Of a stretch of 64,000 nucleotides of DNA, positions 1 to 12,660 are shown piece by piece. Origin of the DNA: Leucaena leucocephala (lineage: Eukaryota > Streptophyta > Magnoliopsida > Fabales > Fabaceae); assembly GCA_037074615.1 (NCBI GenBank), contig CM073545.1, positions 13,038,001 to 13,102,000 on the forward strand, read 5' to 3'. The stretch's first letter is position 1; each line of letters begins with the position of its first letter. A model generated the notes under the pieces. It had not been told where the DNA came from, did no database searches, and saw only the letters and a program-made list of their open reading frames with translations. Made by a program: the position numbers and the translations under genes.

Positions 1-1140
1 AAGTTGATCTTACTTTTAAATATAAGATATTTTTTATATTTATCAATATTTTCTCAAATTATACCTATTGATATTCTTTTAACAATAATCAAGTAAAAAA
101 AGAAATAAAATTAATTAAGAAAGATGATTAAAGTATATTAGAAAAAGTATTTCATATTAATTAAGTTAAATAATATTTTTAATCTAATCAGATTAGTTAA
201 ATAGATTTTATATTAAATATCAGATAAATTTAGTGCTTTCTTTTTGATATACTTGCACGGATGATGTATGCGTATAGATAGTTCAATAATGTTTCAGTAT
301 ATTGATACGTGTATACATGCAAAGAAGCAAGTTGCAAACACTATCATTTTTTCAACTCTCTTTTCGAATAAGTTAAATACATTACGTAGATGATTCAATT
401 TATTTTTATCTACTTGTTATATGATTCTCAGATGAATTAAAAAGAAACTGTCTCTTAAAACTGTAATCTTTAAATTTATTGATAAATACATTATAACTAT
501 TTATCAGAAGTTGAAGATTATAGCTAAATGCATTTATTAAATTTATTGAAAAATAATCGGTTCCTTCAAAACTTTTTCTAGATCTTCATTTCATAATTTT
601 AATACTGAATTTGGTACTATAACTAACTAAATAAGACCACAAAATATTTCAGGCTGCTAATATTCTAAAAAGAAATTAATTTGCATATCAATTTTTAATG
701 TTAAAAATTTCCTCTCACAAGAAAATCTAGGAGACTCACCTTATTCTTGGCGAGGGAGAAAATTGGGGAAGAGAAAAGTAAGGGAAAAAGCTGAAGGAAA
801 AACAACATTTTCCCTACTTGGGTAAGGAGAGAAAATTAGGAGGATCCTCCTTCCTTAATATATTATATATTTAATTAATTTGATTAAATTAAAAAAATTA
901 ATTAATATGGTATATTTTTTAAAAAAATATCCTAATCATCTTCTTTAACTCTATCCCTCTTTTTTTTACTTGATTATTGTTGAGAAAGTATCAATATGAG
1001 TAATTTGAGAAAAAGTTGATAAATATAAAAAATATGTTTTATATTTAAGATTAATATTAACTTCTTAATTATGTCATATATATATATATATATATATTAA
1101 GAAGATAAAGAGTATGTACGGTTCTATATGTTGGTAGTAT
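1..1140. repeat. AT-rich intergenic DNA with MITE relics
   Basis: No gene is visible. Positions 1-215 resemble the internal part of the MITE at 28456-28680, sharing the motif aacaataatcaagtaa and a following purine-rich run. About 860-1075 holds the same motif on the minus strand, so two copies or two arms of one old element lie here. A (TA)n run occupies about 1077-1097. I see no open frame with plant coding character. Confidence 0.45.
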
Positions 1141-1147
1141 GCTTGAC

Positions 1148-1375
1148 TTAGAACCCGTTTGTTACTCTGGAAATGTTGGGAAGGAATAGCAAAATCTTAA
1201 TTTTCTTTCCCAAAACCCATTTGGGGCGCCAATTTTTTTCTTACACTTCTGTCTTACATCTTCTCTTAATTAAAATTTATAACCCTATTTCGTTAATATT
1301 TTTAAATTCAACTCACAAAAAAAAATTCTCCTTCCCTCCCTTCCAAATTTGTCGTGCCAAACAAGCCCTTAAAGC
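1148..1375. mobile_element. Possible hAT/PIF-like MITE
   Basis: An AT-rich segment is bounded by an end reading acccgtttgttactctgg and an opposing end reading gtgccaaacaagccctta. Such imperfect inverted ends with a 'gggcttgtttgg' core are common on plant MITEs. Internal similarity to other elements and a clear target duplication were not found, so the call is tentative. Confidence 0.3.
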
Positions 1376-1861
1376 AATGTTATATATTTTAAATTTTGGA
1401 ATTATTTTAAAATTTTTGAAATCATTGAATAAGAATATTTTTAAAATAAAAAAATTAAAATTATATAAAATATTTAAAATTAGTATTATTATTACAAATA
1501 TACTCTAAGTTTATTTAGTAATATAGTATAAAAAATGACATGAATAATATGATAGAATTATAATAAGTTTTATTATATATAAATGTTTTCTTAAATATTA
1601 TAAGGTTATTATTATTATTCATATGAAATTAACTACCTTTCTATTTTAAATTCCTTATTTTCTTGGTCAGCCAAGTATAATGAGAGAAAATCATTTCTCC
1701 CCATTTTCTCTTCCCCTCCATTTTCTCAACTACGCCAATATCACAGGGTTAGTATAGCAAAACTTATAATAATAGTAATTATTGGGTACATACAACTTAT
1801 TAGTGGTAAAAAAACAAAAAATAAGTCTAGTTGGCGTTAATGATATTTGGTCTAGTGGCAC

Positions 1862-2072
1862 AAAATGTGCCTTTAGTACGGGGTTAGTCTGAGTGGTAAG
1901 CGGCTCAGTATCGTTTAAGCGAAGTCTCGAATTTAAGCCTTGGCGTATGCAGAAGATTTTCGTTGGGTGACTCACCCACTATAGTCAGGTATGCGACGCG
2001 GGTTGGATCTGGATATATCAGGGCAAAGCTCCAATGAACCAGGTGGGCAACTAAAAAAAATGTGCCCTTAGT
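1862..2072 (+). mobile_element. tRNA-derived SINE, copy 1
   Basis: The body (about 1878-2056) opens with a tRNA-like head containing A-box-like (ttagtctgagtggtaag) and B-box-like (tctcgaatttaagcc) RNA polymerase III promoter motifs and ends in a short A run. It is flanked by a 16-bp target duplication, aaaatgtgcctttagt at 1862-1877 and aaaatgtgcccttagt at 2057-2072, with one mismatch. Three further copies in the window are on the minus strand at about 13403, 26570 and 50635. The mutated duplication and diverged boxes suggest an older insertion than the copy at 50635. Confidence 0.85.
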
Positions 2073-3580
2073 GGCTCTAGGTCTAGGGTTCAATCCGTAG
2101 CTCCTTCATCATGCTTTAGCCTGCTGTTTAAATAAAAAAATGATAGGAATTATTATCCTATAAAAATTTTTTATCTCTTCTAACAAGTGCGCTTCCTGAA
2201 ATTCAAACATATATTCTTTATCGAGTAAATTAAATCTAGTTGAAAGAAATGCGTATGCTCTCAATAGTGAGAGGTTAGGCGTTTTTGTCACTAGATGATG
2301 CTCTTTGCCCATACCAAAAAGAAAACAAAAGAAATTAAAAGAAAAGAAGGTTAAAGAAAAAAGTTTATTATTCTTCACTTACAAGCTTCCAAATTTGGAT
2401 GCTTAATATACTATAAATAGTTCTAACTATATGAGACCAAGAACCAATTTTTCTTTGAATGATTTAAATAGAGGAACCCTATTAATGAATCTACTCCTCC
2501 TATCATATATTCATATGCCACTTTTTTCTTTTTCTGAATGGACAAAGATAATTCTCTCTCTCACCCCTTTTCCTAATTGAAGGAGGATAACACTTTTGTT
2601 ATTTATATTACAAATTAAATTAAAAGCTTCCTTTCAAGTCTAATCTAATCACCATTTTTCGGTCAAAAAGAAGAAAATGTAGTCTTTTATAAAATGGAAA
2701 AAAAATGAAGTATGCTTTTTAAGTATATTAAAAACATTTGAAAAAGTTATATCTTATAGAGAGAGTTAAGTGTTGTTTTATTTTTATCTTTTTTTCAAAA
2801 AAAAAATAAATAGCGCTATTTTTGTCGGATATAATATAATGATATATACAATTTTTTTTTATCTCTACATGATATACAGTTCTTTCATTAAAACACTATG
2901 CATAAATGTTTTTACAGTTTTACAACATTTGATTAACAAATAATCAAGTACTTCTTTATTACTAGGCCAATAACTTTGTAACCTAATTTGGCCTATAACC
3001 TTACCAAGGTGTTTGTGTCTCCCCTCTTATTCAAGGGAAAATATATATGATACTATCAACTCATAATTAAAATAATATAATTTGATTAAAATATAAAAAA
3101 ATATTCACATATATATAACTTTAAAAAAAGTAGTATTTAAATAGTAAAGGAATCAATCTACAAATAAAGAGAATGACGCCATTTCAAGCATGACAAGAAG
3201 TGAAAATATAAAATTGATCAAACTTTGATTGATTTATCCAAAACACTTGACCATATAGGTTAGAAGACTAGTTCATCGGTTCACTTGTCTAATTCGGTGA
3301 CCTAAATTGAGTTTAAATACTATGATGATAAGTTGTTCAAGAAATTTAATTACCATTAATTTGATCACAATTTAACTATAATTGGATTCATAATTAAATA
3401 TACATTAAATCATGATTTAAAAATATTGGTAAGAACAGTAATTAAATAAATACATTAAAAAAATAATGCATGGGAAGAAAACAAAGATTGCAGTATTTGG
3501 TGCGAATATACACCTGGATGGACGCATTATTTAGCAAAAACGTTAACTTCTTGCATGGGTTAATGGCAAAAAAAATTTCC
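2073..3580. other. Intergenic DNA upstream of the MADS-box gene
   Basis: About 1.5 kb without recognisable genes or strong repeats. It is AT-rich with homopolymer runs. It presumably holds distal regulatory sequence of the downstream MADS-box gene, but I could not pick out a convincing CArG box (CC-A/T6-GG) by eye. Confidence 0.4.
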
Positions 3581-3586
3581 ACCTGG

Positions 3587-3588
<2 letters not shown>

Positions 3589-3623
<35 letters not shown>

Positions 3624-3677
3624 ACTTTTCTATCTCTCTCTCTCATTCATTCAAAAAGAAAGCAATCGCTATAAATA
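3589..3677 (+). promoter_or_regulatory. GA/CT-repeat-rich core promoter of the AGL11-like gene
   Basis: A perfect (CT)16 tract at 3589-3620 and a second CT tract at 3632-3644 lie just upstream of a TATA box, TATAAATA, at 3670-3677. From the literature as I remember it, Arabidopsis SEEDSTICK is controlled through GA-rich elements bound by BASIC PENTACYSTEINE (BPC) proteins, so GA/CT repeats here fit that mode of control. Transcription would start near 3700. The TATA box and repeats are seen directly; BPC binding is inference. Confidence 0.6.
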
Positions 3678-3699
3678 CGGCAGAGAAGCAAGTGGAAGA

Positions 3700-4512
3700 A
3701 ATTAAAAGCTAGTTAGCTAATCTATACTATATATATCCACTGTCTGATATTTTTCAGAAAGTTGAAGTATCAGAAACTGGAGAAGAAGTGGAAGCTAGGA
3801 AACTCACAGAAATATTGAAGAGAAGGTAACGCTTTTCTTTTCTTTCATTGCGTTCTTATTATAAAAGAAAATATAATTAATTAATCAAACCCTTGATGAT
3901 GATGATGATGAGCTCAGTTTCGCGTTCAAGTTGTTCATCTTTTAGATCTGTTGGCAGACACATAGAATCTTCCTTTTGTTCTTCCCTTCGCTTCGAGATC
4001 TTAATATATTTTCCCTCGTTTTCTCTTGTATTTGTTTTCTTCTTCTTCTTATTATTATTATTATCATTATATTTTCTCAGTTATTTTCTCGGATATCTTT
4101 CTTCTTTCCCAGAAACAGAAAACAAACAAGTCTCTTCATCAATTCCCCATACTCACTGCACCAAGCTTGCTTTTTGAAAAAAGAAAAAAAAATCGTAGAG
4201 GCAAAAAAGAGTTTGAGTCTGATCACTATTCTTGTGTCCAAACTTTTCATAATTTTGTGTTTAAAAAAGAAAATATAGGTCTAGAGTTTTAATGCAGGAT
4301 TCTTTCATATATTCATGTCTGTGACGTCCCAAAAAGGAGTTTGTCTGGGCTAAGAGAAAGAGAAAGAGTCTGATGAAGGTTAAAAGGGTGTGTTTATTAT
4401 ATATATATATATAAATACATGTCTGTATCTCTGAACCATTTTGAGATCTAGCTTGTGTGTGTGTATCTGGAAGAAGATCAATTTGATGAGAAAGAACGAT
4501 AATAATGTGCAG
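3700..4512 (+). other. 5' UTR exon and leader intron of the AGL11-like gene
   Basis: A purine-rich leader runs to 3825, where the exon end gagaag is followed by a gtaacg donor. The best acceptor is at 4511-4512 (tgtgcag), placing the ATG of the MADS domain as the first codon of the next exon. A leader intron is typical of AG-clade genes. An upstream in-frame ATG at 4486 would add nine residues, but these are not part of the family's highly conserved MGRGKIEIKR start, so the ATG at 4513 is preferred. Confidence 0.55.
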
Positions 4513-7014
4513 ATGGGGAGGGGAAAGATAGAGATAAAGAGGATAGAGAACACAACGAATCGACAGGTGACATTCTGCAAAAGAAGGAATGGGCTTTTGA
4601 AGAAAGCTTATGAGCTTTCTGTTCTCTGTGATGCTGAAGTTTCCCTCATCGTCTTCTCCAATCGTGGTCGTCTCTACGAGTACTCCAACAACAAGTAAGC
4701 TTTCATTCATTTCTTTCATATTATATATCTCTGTGTGCGCGCGCGAGCGCGTTTATTTCTGTGGATCGGATGTAGAAGATGTAAAAGGAACTGAATCTGT
4801 TGTTGTTTTTTTGAGAGAGAGAGAGAGAGAGCATGTTTTAGTACAGGAGAATGAGAGAGAAGTGATGAAGACTTAAGACAAATTTTTGATATAGGAATTT
4901 GTTTATATATTTAGGTTCAATTTGAACTTTTTTTTCCTCTCCATAAACATGCATATGATGGGGAGAATGGGAGAGAATTTTTTTTTTAAAAAAAAAAGTA
5001 TTTAGATGAAAGTTTGATTTTTATTTTTTAAATTCCCGTTCTTCTATTCTTGTCAATCCAAAATATATGCCTTGAGTTTCTTCATTAACTATATATTATA
5101 TATCTTCTTCGTACTGTGTTCATGCTTTCTGATTTATTACTTCTACCATTTCTTATATAATTTCCCATTTCATTTCTATCCATTTTTTCTCAATACAAAC
5201 AAACCTTAAAATTCAACATTAGTTACAGTAATTTTTCCTTGATATATAGCTTCATGAACCCTGTTTCTGATCACTCTTGATTTTTTTTTCAAACAAATGA
5301 TTGGTAAAATAGTTAAGTATTGTGAATGATCTTGACACTCTTTCTGAGGTTGAGTTTCTTGATATCACGTAATCAAGATGTTAAATATCTTTCAATACTT
5401 TAATTTTCTCCAAATTAATCTTTGGCTAATCCTGATCTATTACTGAATCTATAGCTATACATTTGTAAAACATAATTATTTCTCATCACTTTTTAATAAC
5501 ATAATAATCAAGATGCACGCTCTTGGAAAACCCTAGTGATGAAGGCAAATATTGAAGTGTTTTATTCATTCAAACTTTCTTTTGAAAAGATATATGAACT
5601 TTTAACCCAACTAGTCATCAAGTTTGACATTTGAAAAAGAAAAGTCATGTGCAGTTGAAAATGTGCGCGCGCGCGTGTGTGTGTATTGATCTCACTTGTT
5701 GGGTAGATTCATTTTTACATGCAAGAAAGACAGACAAGAAAGTTATACCAGTTACTGCTAGCTTCATAACTGTGATCATGAAGCAAAAGAAGGAAGCTGA
5801 TGAAGAAAAAGTCAACAAAACGTAATATAACTAAAAATCAGACTTATTCTTCTTGGTTAGCTTTATCACTCACAAAAATCTTGCAATGTCTTTATTTACC
5901 TTTGAACTGTCTGTCATAAAATTAGTCACAAAATAAATTTTTTATGACCACACACACACGTACACACACATTTCTTTATTTTCAATTCAAATTTCATTGT
6001 TTTTTTGTATAGTAAGTTTTTGAATGGCAAAAAGTCTAAAAAATATAACTCACATTATATCTCTTAAATATGATGTTGTGGGTTCGAATCAAACAGCGTA
6101 CATAAAAAAAATTATTAGGAGAGGCAAAACTCACTTTGGTAATATCTATTTTTTTGGAAGATTAGTCTCTAGCTATCGGTTGAGTGATATCACCTGAACT
6201 CTAAAAAAAAAATTCACTATTCATGATTCATAATAATTAATGCATGCAATAGAGTTAACTTATAGCGTGTGTCTGTGTGTTATGATATTGATGATTCTCA
6301 TGAAGAAACCATACAATAATTTGTCTTCTTCTTCAACTTACAGCTTTTTGGAGATGAGTTTCTTTCTGATTCATCAATCTCAAAGTCATGGAGAGTGATG
6401 ATTTCAACTGTGTCCTCTTACATCTCATCAGTTTATTGCTTTTTACCTCTCACTCAAAAATATAACCTTTCACTTTACCCTACTCATATTGTGTAGGACA
6501 ATCCTTTTGTTTGTTTTTTTTTGTTTTTTTTTTGATAGGATACTCCATCGTATATATGATTAAATTAAAGGTAAATAATTTTTCACCCAAAGAAACAAAT
6601 TTAACTGCTATATAAATATTCAAACTCCACATACACGAGTCAGCATTTAATTAGTTTTCTTCAGTCTTTTGAGTAGTTTTGATGTACTTTTCACGTAGGC
6701 CAAGAATGATGGATTATATTCGGTGCACATTTCACTATTTATTTTTATGTTTGAGACAGACTTTGGAATTGTTTTCACTAAAGAATTCAAACAAAAGAAG
6801 ATCTTATATATAATTAAGAATCTGTACTATGAAATATAACGTTCATCACTTCACTTCCCAACAACGTCCTTCGTCACTGACAAATTTCTGCAACTTAACA
6901 TATCTGATTCCCATGCTCTTCCCATTTGTTTAGATAGGTCCTTTTTTATGGTGAGAATAGGTTCCTTCTTTTTGGTTGAACTGTTTTGTGAAAATAAATA
7001 AGGGAAAACCATTC

Positions 7015-7069
<55 letters not shown>

Positions 7070-8535
7070 CGCTCCATTTTTAATTTGGTACCTACCTAGT
7101 CTTATATATAAATCTATTTTGGTTAAAAATTTTAATCCTTAATATAAATCCAAGGAGTATTTATTACTGTCTTCCAATTTTACCCCTATTAAAATAAAAA
7201 GAGAAAAAGGAGGTGAGGGAAATGTAAAGTAATACTACTTATTCTTACAAATTTGGAAAAAAAATAAATATAAGACATATTAAATGCCTTTTAACTAATC
7301 TTTTTTGGTATAAGATTAGAGTGGTATGTCTTTTCTCTCATTATTAAATTTTTTAATTTTACTTTATTTGCAATGTTAACTTCTGTAACTTTGCTATATT
7401 AGCATTGTTAGTCTTTGTAGAGAAGTTAATTACCTAATTATACTAACAGAACAAAGTTAAATGATTTAATAAAGAGAAAAAAAAGATAGATATCAAATTA
7501 AAAATTAAAAGAAAATACAGGTACCTACAAAATAGTTTTCTCCAGTAAATAATTGAGGATCGTTTTCTTGTCTTCTTCACTTTTCTGCATTTATCTAGGG
7601 TTTTTACTTTCATATAATTTGATCTTTCGCTTTAGTGTCAGAGTTGTTCCTATCATAACTTTTTGGACAAACATACATACTGCCTGTAGTAGAAGTTGAT
7701 ATTAGGGGTTTTATAAACTAAATGAATCTCGGTAGCTACAAAATGTAAGGTGATGTTTGGTTGATATAACTCAGAAATTACTCAAAAACTTTCTGATTCA
7801 CTGTCTTGGATATAACAAAAATAAAACTTAAGCATCTAGTCAGGGTTCAATCCTTGACGGTGTATATAGAAAATATCTTATGACTAGTACTAAAGCTTTT
7901 TCGAGAAGTCTACTGTACGAGAAGATTAGTTACTGCTTCCAGCATTGAATATCCTAGGCTTACCTAAAAAATAAAACTATAAAAGAAATTAAAATTCTCT
8001 CACTCACGCACATGCACATATGATGATATAGTACACACACGTAACGTAAATATCTGTGTGTGTGTATATGTATGCATGCATGTTGAGTATGTTTTATGAA
8101 TTAATAAGTTACTTGAAGTATGAAAAAGTTAGGATACCTATACATGCCATATATATATATGTATATATGATACTTTAGGATTTGTTTAAATTGAAAAGAA
8201 TGAAAAACAAGGAGGGAATTAATGAAGTTGCAGATCATTTAAATTTAAATTAAATTTTAGAAAATGATTTTGTCCAAAATGAAATATTATATTTCTTCCA
8301 CATTTTATATATATCTACAATACTTCTAATTAATACATGATATCTTCCGATCGAGTTATTATATTCAGATCCTAACCCATTATTTTTCGTCTATTGATAT
8401 GTCATCTTCTTTTTTTTTTTTTTTTAATTATTGGAAACAGCATAAGGTCAACTATTGAGAGGTATAAAAAGGCTTGTTCAGATCATTCCAGTACCAGCTC
8501 TCCTACTGAAATCAATGCCCAGGTATATTACTTAT

Positions 8536-8585
<50 letters not shown>

Positions 8586-10036
8586 GGCAACAAAGATAAT
8601 GAAAGAGAGGGAGAGGGAGCTAGAGAGAGAAGATGTGTGTACATTATTCTTTATTTTCATTATATTTGGTGTGTGTGTGTGAGTGTGAGAGAGAGAGAGA
8701 GATATGTGTGGATTATTCTTTAATTATTTTCATTATATGTGCATTGTCTTTGAGGTATTTTTGCTTTATTTGATGTTTAATTAGTTTGATTTCTCTGCAA
8801 ATCAAGGAGGAAGTAGGTGGTAATGGAGATAGGGTTTTCATGCTTGCATTATGATGCTTAAACGTCAAACATCTACTTGTGATCATTATATATGAAAGCA
8901 ACGTTAATTAATTAATTAATTAATTAATTAATGTTATGTTAATTTGTTGGATTGTGATTAGTATTATCAACAAGAATCTGCAAAGCTGCGACAGCAGATT
9001 CAAATGCTGCAAAGTTCTAACAGGTGATTCCCTATTTCCCCATAGCTTCTTCTTTCATCGAAATCATTATTATGTGTTCAAATTCTTCCATCATGCAAAA
9101 TAATGAAAGCATAAATAAATGTGAATATTATTCATCTCTCTTGATTACTTTATAGTATACCTAAAGAGTTGGAAATAATTAAGGAGTTACCCTAATGTAT
9201 CTATAGACTAATCAATTGCTCTTTGAATCAATAAAATTAATTAGGGGAGACTGGACTTTCTCTCAATACATATGTGTATTAAACAAATCATATATTATTT
9301 ATAATCCTTAAACATAAGAGTTAGACAACTAATTAGTGAATAGTAAAAAATTAGTTAAATATTTTTAGTTATTTGATAAATATGTTGGTTTCCCTAAACT
9401 GTATGTTAGTTTTCCTAAACTATTATTTTTAATCATATGCATTGAAACTATTCTCTATGCGTGTGTATACCTGTGTCGTGATATCAATACTTTAAGGAAG
9501 TCATATTTAAAATTAAAATAAAACTCTTATCTAGCTCTTATAATATTTAAGACTGGAGAGAGCATGTTTGTAAGGTGACAACACCATGTAAATAGGTTAG
9601 AGGCCAGTGGTGGAGGGAGGAATCGAAGGACCGAAAATCCAACAAATATGAAAGCTTTTTAATTTCGGCCTATACATATATGATGGTTCATATAGAAAAT
9701 CCAACAAATATACAGTTCATATATATATAGACATGGGAATATAATTATAAAAGAACATCACTAGATCACCAGTAGATTTCAATTTATTGAAATATTGATT
9801 ATTGATGATTTGATTATATTGTGATAATAATGCGTATGAATTATTATATATTTATTAACTTGCATATTTGTGATGTTGTGAGAAGGCACTTGATGGGTGA
9901 TGCCTTGAGCACTCTGAATGTGAAGGAACTTAAGCAGCTTGAGAATAGACTTGAACGAGGCCTCTCTAGAATCAGGTCCAAAAAGGTAATTTTGCTAATT
10001 TTTAATTTTACCTATTTATTAATTTTAGAATTTCCC

Positions 10037-10069
<33 letters not shown>

Positions 10070-11765
10070 GATGTAAATTAAATTTAATTAGTGTGTTTGT
10101 TATTCGATTGTTGTGCAATGCGATAATAGCATGAGATGCTGCTGGCAGAAATCGAATACCTACAGAAGAAGGTATTTGGCAATTCAATTTTCCATTTTTC
10201 TTATAATTCTCGTAATTTATTTATTTCTTTTGTTTATAAATTCTTTAATTAATTTGATACTCTTGACTGATGATTTGAAACAATATTGACATATATAGGA
10301 GGTTGAACTTGAAAATGAAAACCTTTGTATTCGGACTAAGGTACGTACTGATATTATCCAAATTCAATTCATTTTCATCCCTTTTACTTTTTTTTTGTGA
10401 ATTATCATGCCTTGAGTTTTGTTAAGATTATATAAAATTAACTTTATTATTTAAAACTAACACATTACACATACATCCTTTAAAATTAATAAAGAGAATA
10501 TATAAAATAAAAGAGTAAGAAAAATTAATTAAAACCTTTTAATCCCACATTTTTTAATTTTTATATCAAACTCACTAAAATTTCTTCTCTCCCCATTTCT
10601 CTCCTACTAAACCGGTAATAAAAGTTAAAAAAAAATTGCATATTTTCCTATTATACAAACAGTTTACTTTTAAACTATACAAATTTCTACAAAATATAAA
10701 TGATAGATTGCTAATAAAGGTTTATCCAGTTAGTAAGGAGATAGCTCATAATATATAAGATCATGAATTCAAGTCCCACTACTAATGTGAGGAACTTGTT
10801 AATAGCAATCTGTAAGTATCTCTGTAGGCGTTCTTTGAGTCTAGAGGCATGCCCTAAACTTAGTGAGTCCTAGAACCCAACTCACCTAAACTTTTGTTAA
10901 TACAAAAATAAATGATAGATTATACACATATATAATATTGTTCCCTTATTAATTATGTTGAAGTTATGCATACCTTCTTTAATTTCCATTGTTAGGAGAC
11001 AATTTTGTATAGTTTAAGAATAAACGGCAAGTTATTATATTTTCAATAAAAAATATTGTACTTCATTACTTGTTTTAAAGCAAAATGGCACTGTTAAATA
11101 GAAGGTTCGGATATTCTGAAGGAAAAATCACGTTAAAAGAGTTTAATTTTATTTTCAATTGATATCGATAATACTTAAAACCTGATTTAATGATAGCAGA
11201 TAGCACAAGTGGAGAGAGCAGAAGAAGAGATGGTGTCAGCATCATCAGCAGGGCAAGAGCTGAGTGCCATTCATGCTTTGGCTTCTAGAAATTACTTCAT
11301 TGATACTAATCCATCTCCCTACACTCCTCCTACAACTGACCACAAGAATCTTCGCCTTGGGTATGTAGTTCTCTTCCTTTCTCTACTTCTATTAATTAAT
11401 TTGGGAAAAATTCAATTTTGTTTAAGGAGAATAATTTATGTAAGTTTTGAAAATAGAGAATAAAACTGTATAATTTATTCAAAATAAAAATTAAACTACT
11501 TTAATTTAATGGTTTCAATAAAATCTATATAATTTTAACAGAAATTTAATTAAAAGAAAGACTAAGTTTATTCAAAATTCTAAAATTTAACTCAACAATT
11601 AGTTAATAAACTAGATTTATTTGAGTCTGATAACAACACAATTATATGGAAATGATTGCATCAGATTACCGTACATTAATTAAAGTTTATTATATTAATG
11701 ATATCCATAGTTCAGTTTTTGTAATGATTAATATGTGTATTGTTTTTTTTGTATAATGCAGGTAA
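4513..11765 (+). CDS. AGL11: D-class MADS-box transcription factor, AGL11/SEEDSTICK-like
   Basis: A MIKC-type MADS factor predicted at 224 aa; SEEDSTICK is about 230 aa. Deduced coding exons: 4513-4694, 8441-8522, 8962-9023, 9886-9985, 10130-10171, 10299-10340, 11200-11360 and 11762-11765. All junctions are GT-AG and keep one frame. Residues 1-61 are the DNA-binding MADS domain, starting MGRGKIEIKRIENTTNRQ, with RRNGLLKKAYELSVLCDAEV visible. The I region contains IRSTIERYKKAC. The K domain holds YYQQESAKLRQQIQ and LMGDALSTLNVKELKQLE. The C-terminus has the AG motif I-like stretch ELSAIHALASRNYF and ends LRLG, an AG motif II-like tail. The last intron splits the final glycine codon just before the stop, as I recall for AG-clade genes. 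Family members specify ovule and seed-coat identity as nuclear tetramers. The call over SHATTERPROOF/AGAMOUS rests on the STK-like I and K regions and the lack of an N-terminal extension. Confidence 0.93.
7017..7069 (+). repeat. (CA)n(TA)n compound microsatellite
   Basis: An uninterrupted CA run passes directly into a TA run inside the first coding-region intron of the AGL11-like gene. It should be length-polymorphic. Confidence 0.9.
7838..7975 (+). mobile_element. Decayed tRNA-SINE-like fragment
   Basis: A B-box-like stretch (gggttcaatccttgac) is followed by a body ending cttacctaaaaaataaaa. A shorter related piece sits at about 56225-56300 (gagaagtctac...aagattagtta...cttacctaaaa). The shared 3' end points to one SINE family, but no target duplication was found. 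Confidence 0.4.
8538..8582 (+). repeat. (TA)n microsatellite next to exon 2 of the AGL11-like gene
   Basis: About 22 uninterrupted TA units start some 15 bases downstream of the exon 2 donor (8523) and are followed by GA-rich and GT-rich tracts up to about 8702. The tract lies in an intron and is not coding. Confidence 0.9.
10725..10910 (+). mobile_element. tRNA-SINE-like element, family 2
   Basis: A tRNA-like head with a B-box-like motif (gaattcaagtccc) is followed by a body ending ctcacctaaacttttgttaatacaaaaa. Similar layout and wording occur at 13000-13195 (+) and 26160-26345 (-). It lies in the sixth coding-region intron of the AGL11-like gene. No clear target duplication was seen. Confidence 0.4.
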
Positions 11766-12000
11766 CTAATTAACCATATGATTAAGATAACATATCAATA
11801 TGAAAGCATTAGAAGCGCTAAGAGGAGAAGCTAATTAGTTAAATAATATAGTTTTGTTTATGTGGCAAGCTTTAATTTGTAATATTTTGATGAGTGCAAC
11901 AGGAGTAGTGAGCATAATGCAATATGAATTTATGCTATATATGTGCGTTGAATGGCCTATGAAACCCAAAAAAAGGTTGATGCAATTATGAATTTGTTAT
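11766..12000 (+). other. 3' UTR of the AGL11-like gene
   Basis: The terminal exon starts at 11762, the stop codon TAA is at 11763-11765, and AT-rich sequence follows. The transcript end is a guess, as no single polyadenylation signal stands out. Confidence 0.45.
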
Positions 12001-12059
12001 ATCAAATATATATCATATATGAGTCTGGCTTCAATCATCTTAAATATGTGTTAATATAT

Positions 12060-12240
12060 GAGCTAGTTGAATTTTTTAAACAGATTAACGAAGCTAAATA
12101 AATCAGTTAATTATAATTAATACATATGAGTTAGCTGACTAATTCAAATTAACTAAGGAGTATATAATATGAATTTGTCTTAAGGAGTTGAATTTATTCA
12201 TAATTAACTAATTTATTTGACTTCTTTAGTTAACTCAAAA
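12060..12240. mobile_element. Diverged Stowaway-like MITE fragment
   Basis: Wording such as agctagttgaat, aaataaatcagttaattat and actaatttatttgac matches the MITEs at 12661-12896 and 21215-21447. The ends are eroded, so boundaries are approximate. Confidence 0.5.
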
Positions 12241-12660
12241 AAGTTAATTAATTTTTATATTAAGAAAAGAGATAGTATTAAATTTTTATATGTATATAAG
12301 ACATATGTGCATGTATTTGTCTATATAGTGGTTTTCCTTCATTCATATCTAATTTTATTTTCAAATCTTGCAATCCTCTATACATACATGTGTGTGTGTG
12401 TGTGTGTTTTAATATAGATGCTGGCCAAACTTAAGGTACTTACAGTTTCTTTTGTACATGTGTCTTCTTTTCTATTTAGTAAATCATTTAATTTGAATAT
12501 ATTAGCACAATCGTCTGTACAAGGGCTAACAACGTATGCTAATAGAATAAAATTAAAGTAGCTAACAGTATTAATTGTTAATAGAGTAATATAAGAGCAA
12601 TGTAACAATTAGTAGTGAATACACGCGCATATGCCCTATATACAAATAAAAATTCAATAT

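Larger units (their letters stand above)
4695..8440 (+). other. Large first coding-region intron of the AGL11-like gene
   Basis: This 3.7-kb intron follows the MADS-box exon. It contains (GA)n and (CG/GT)n stretches (about 4816-4830 and 5664-5684), a (CA)17-type tract followed by (TA)n at about 7017-7069, and a tRNA-SINE-like fragment near 7840-7975. Large introns in AG-clade genes often carry regulatory elements. I found no convincing CArG box by eye; the nearest is a one-mismatch CCAAAAAGGA at about 4330, in the leader intron. Confidence 0.6.

Noticed and set aside
3893..4292. Overlapping open frames in the AGL11 leader intron
   Set aside because: They lie between a good donor and acceptor, are low-complexity (Met, Ser and Phe runs), and match no family.
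4326..4336. CArG-like box in the AGL11 leader intron
   Set aside because: The site CCAAAAAGGA has one mismatch to the consensus, and such near matches are expected by chance in AT-rich DNA.
8394..8682. Open frames through the TA microsatellite
   Set aside because: They consist of exon 2 followed by a Tyr-Ile repeat read from the microsatellite and are not genuine coding continuations.
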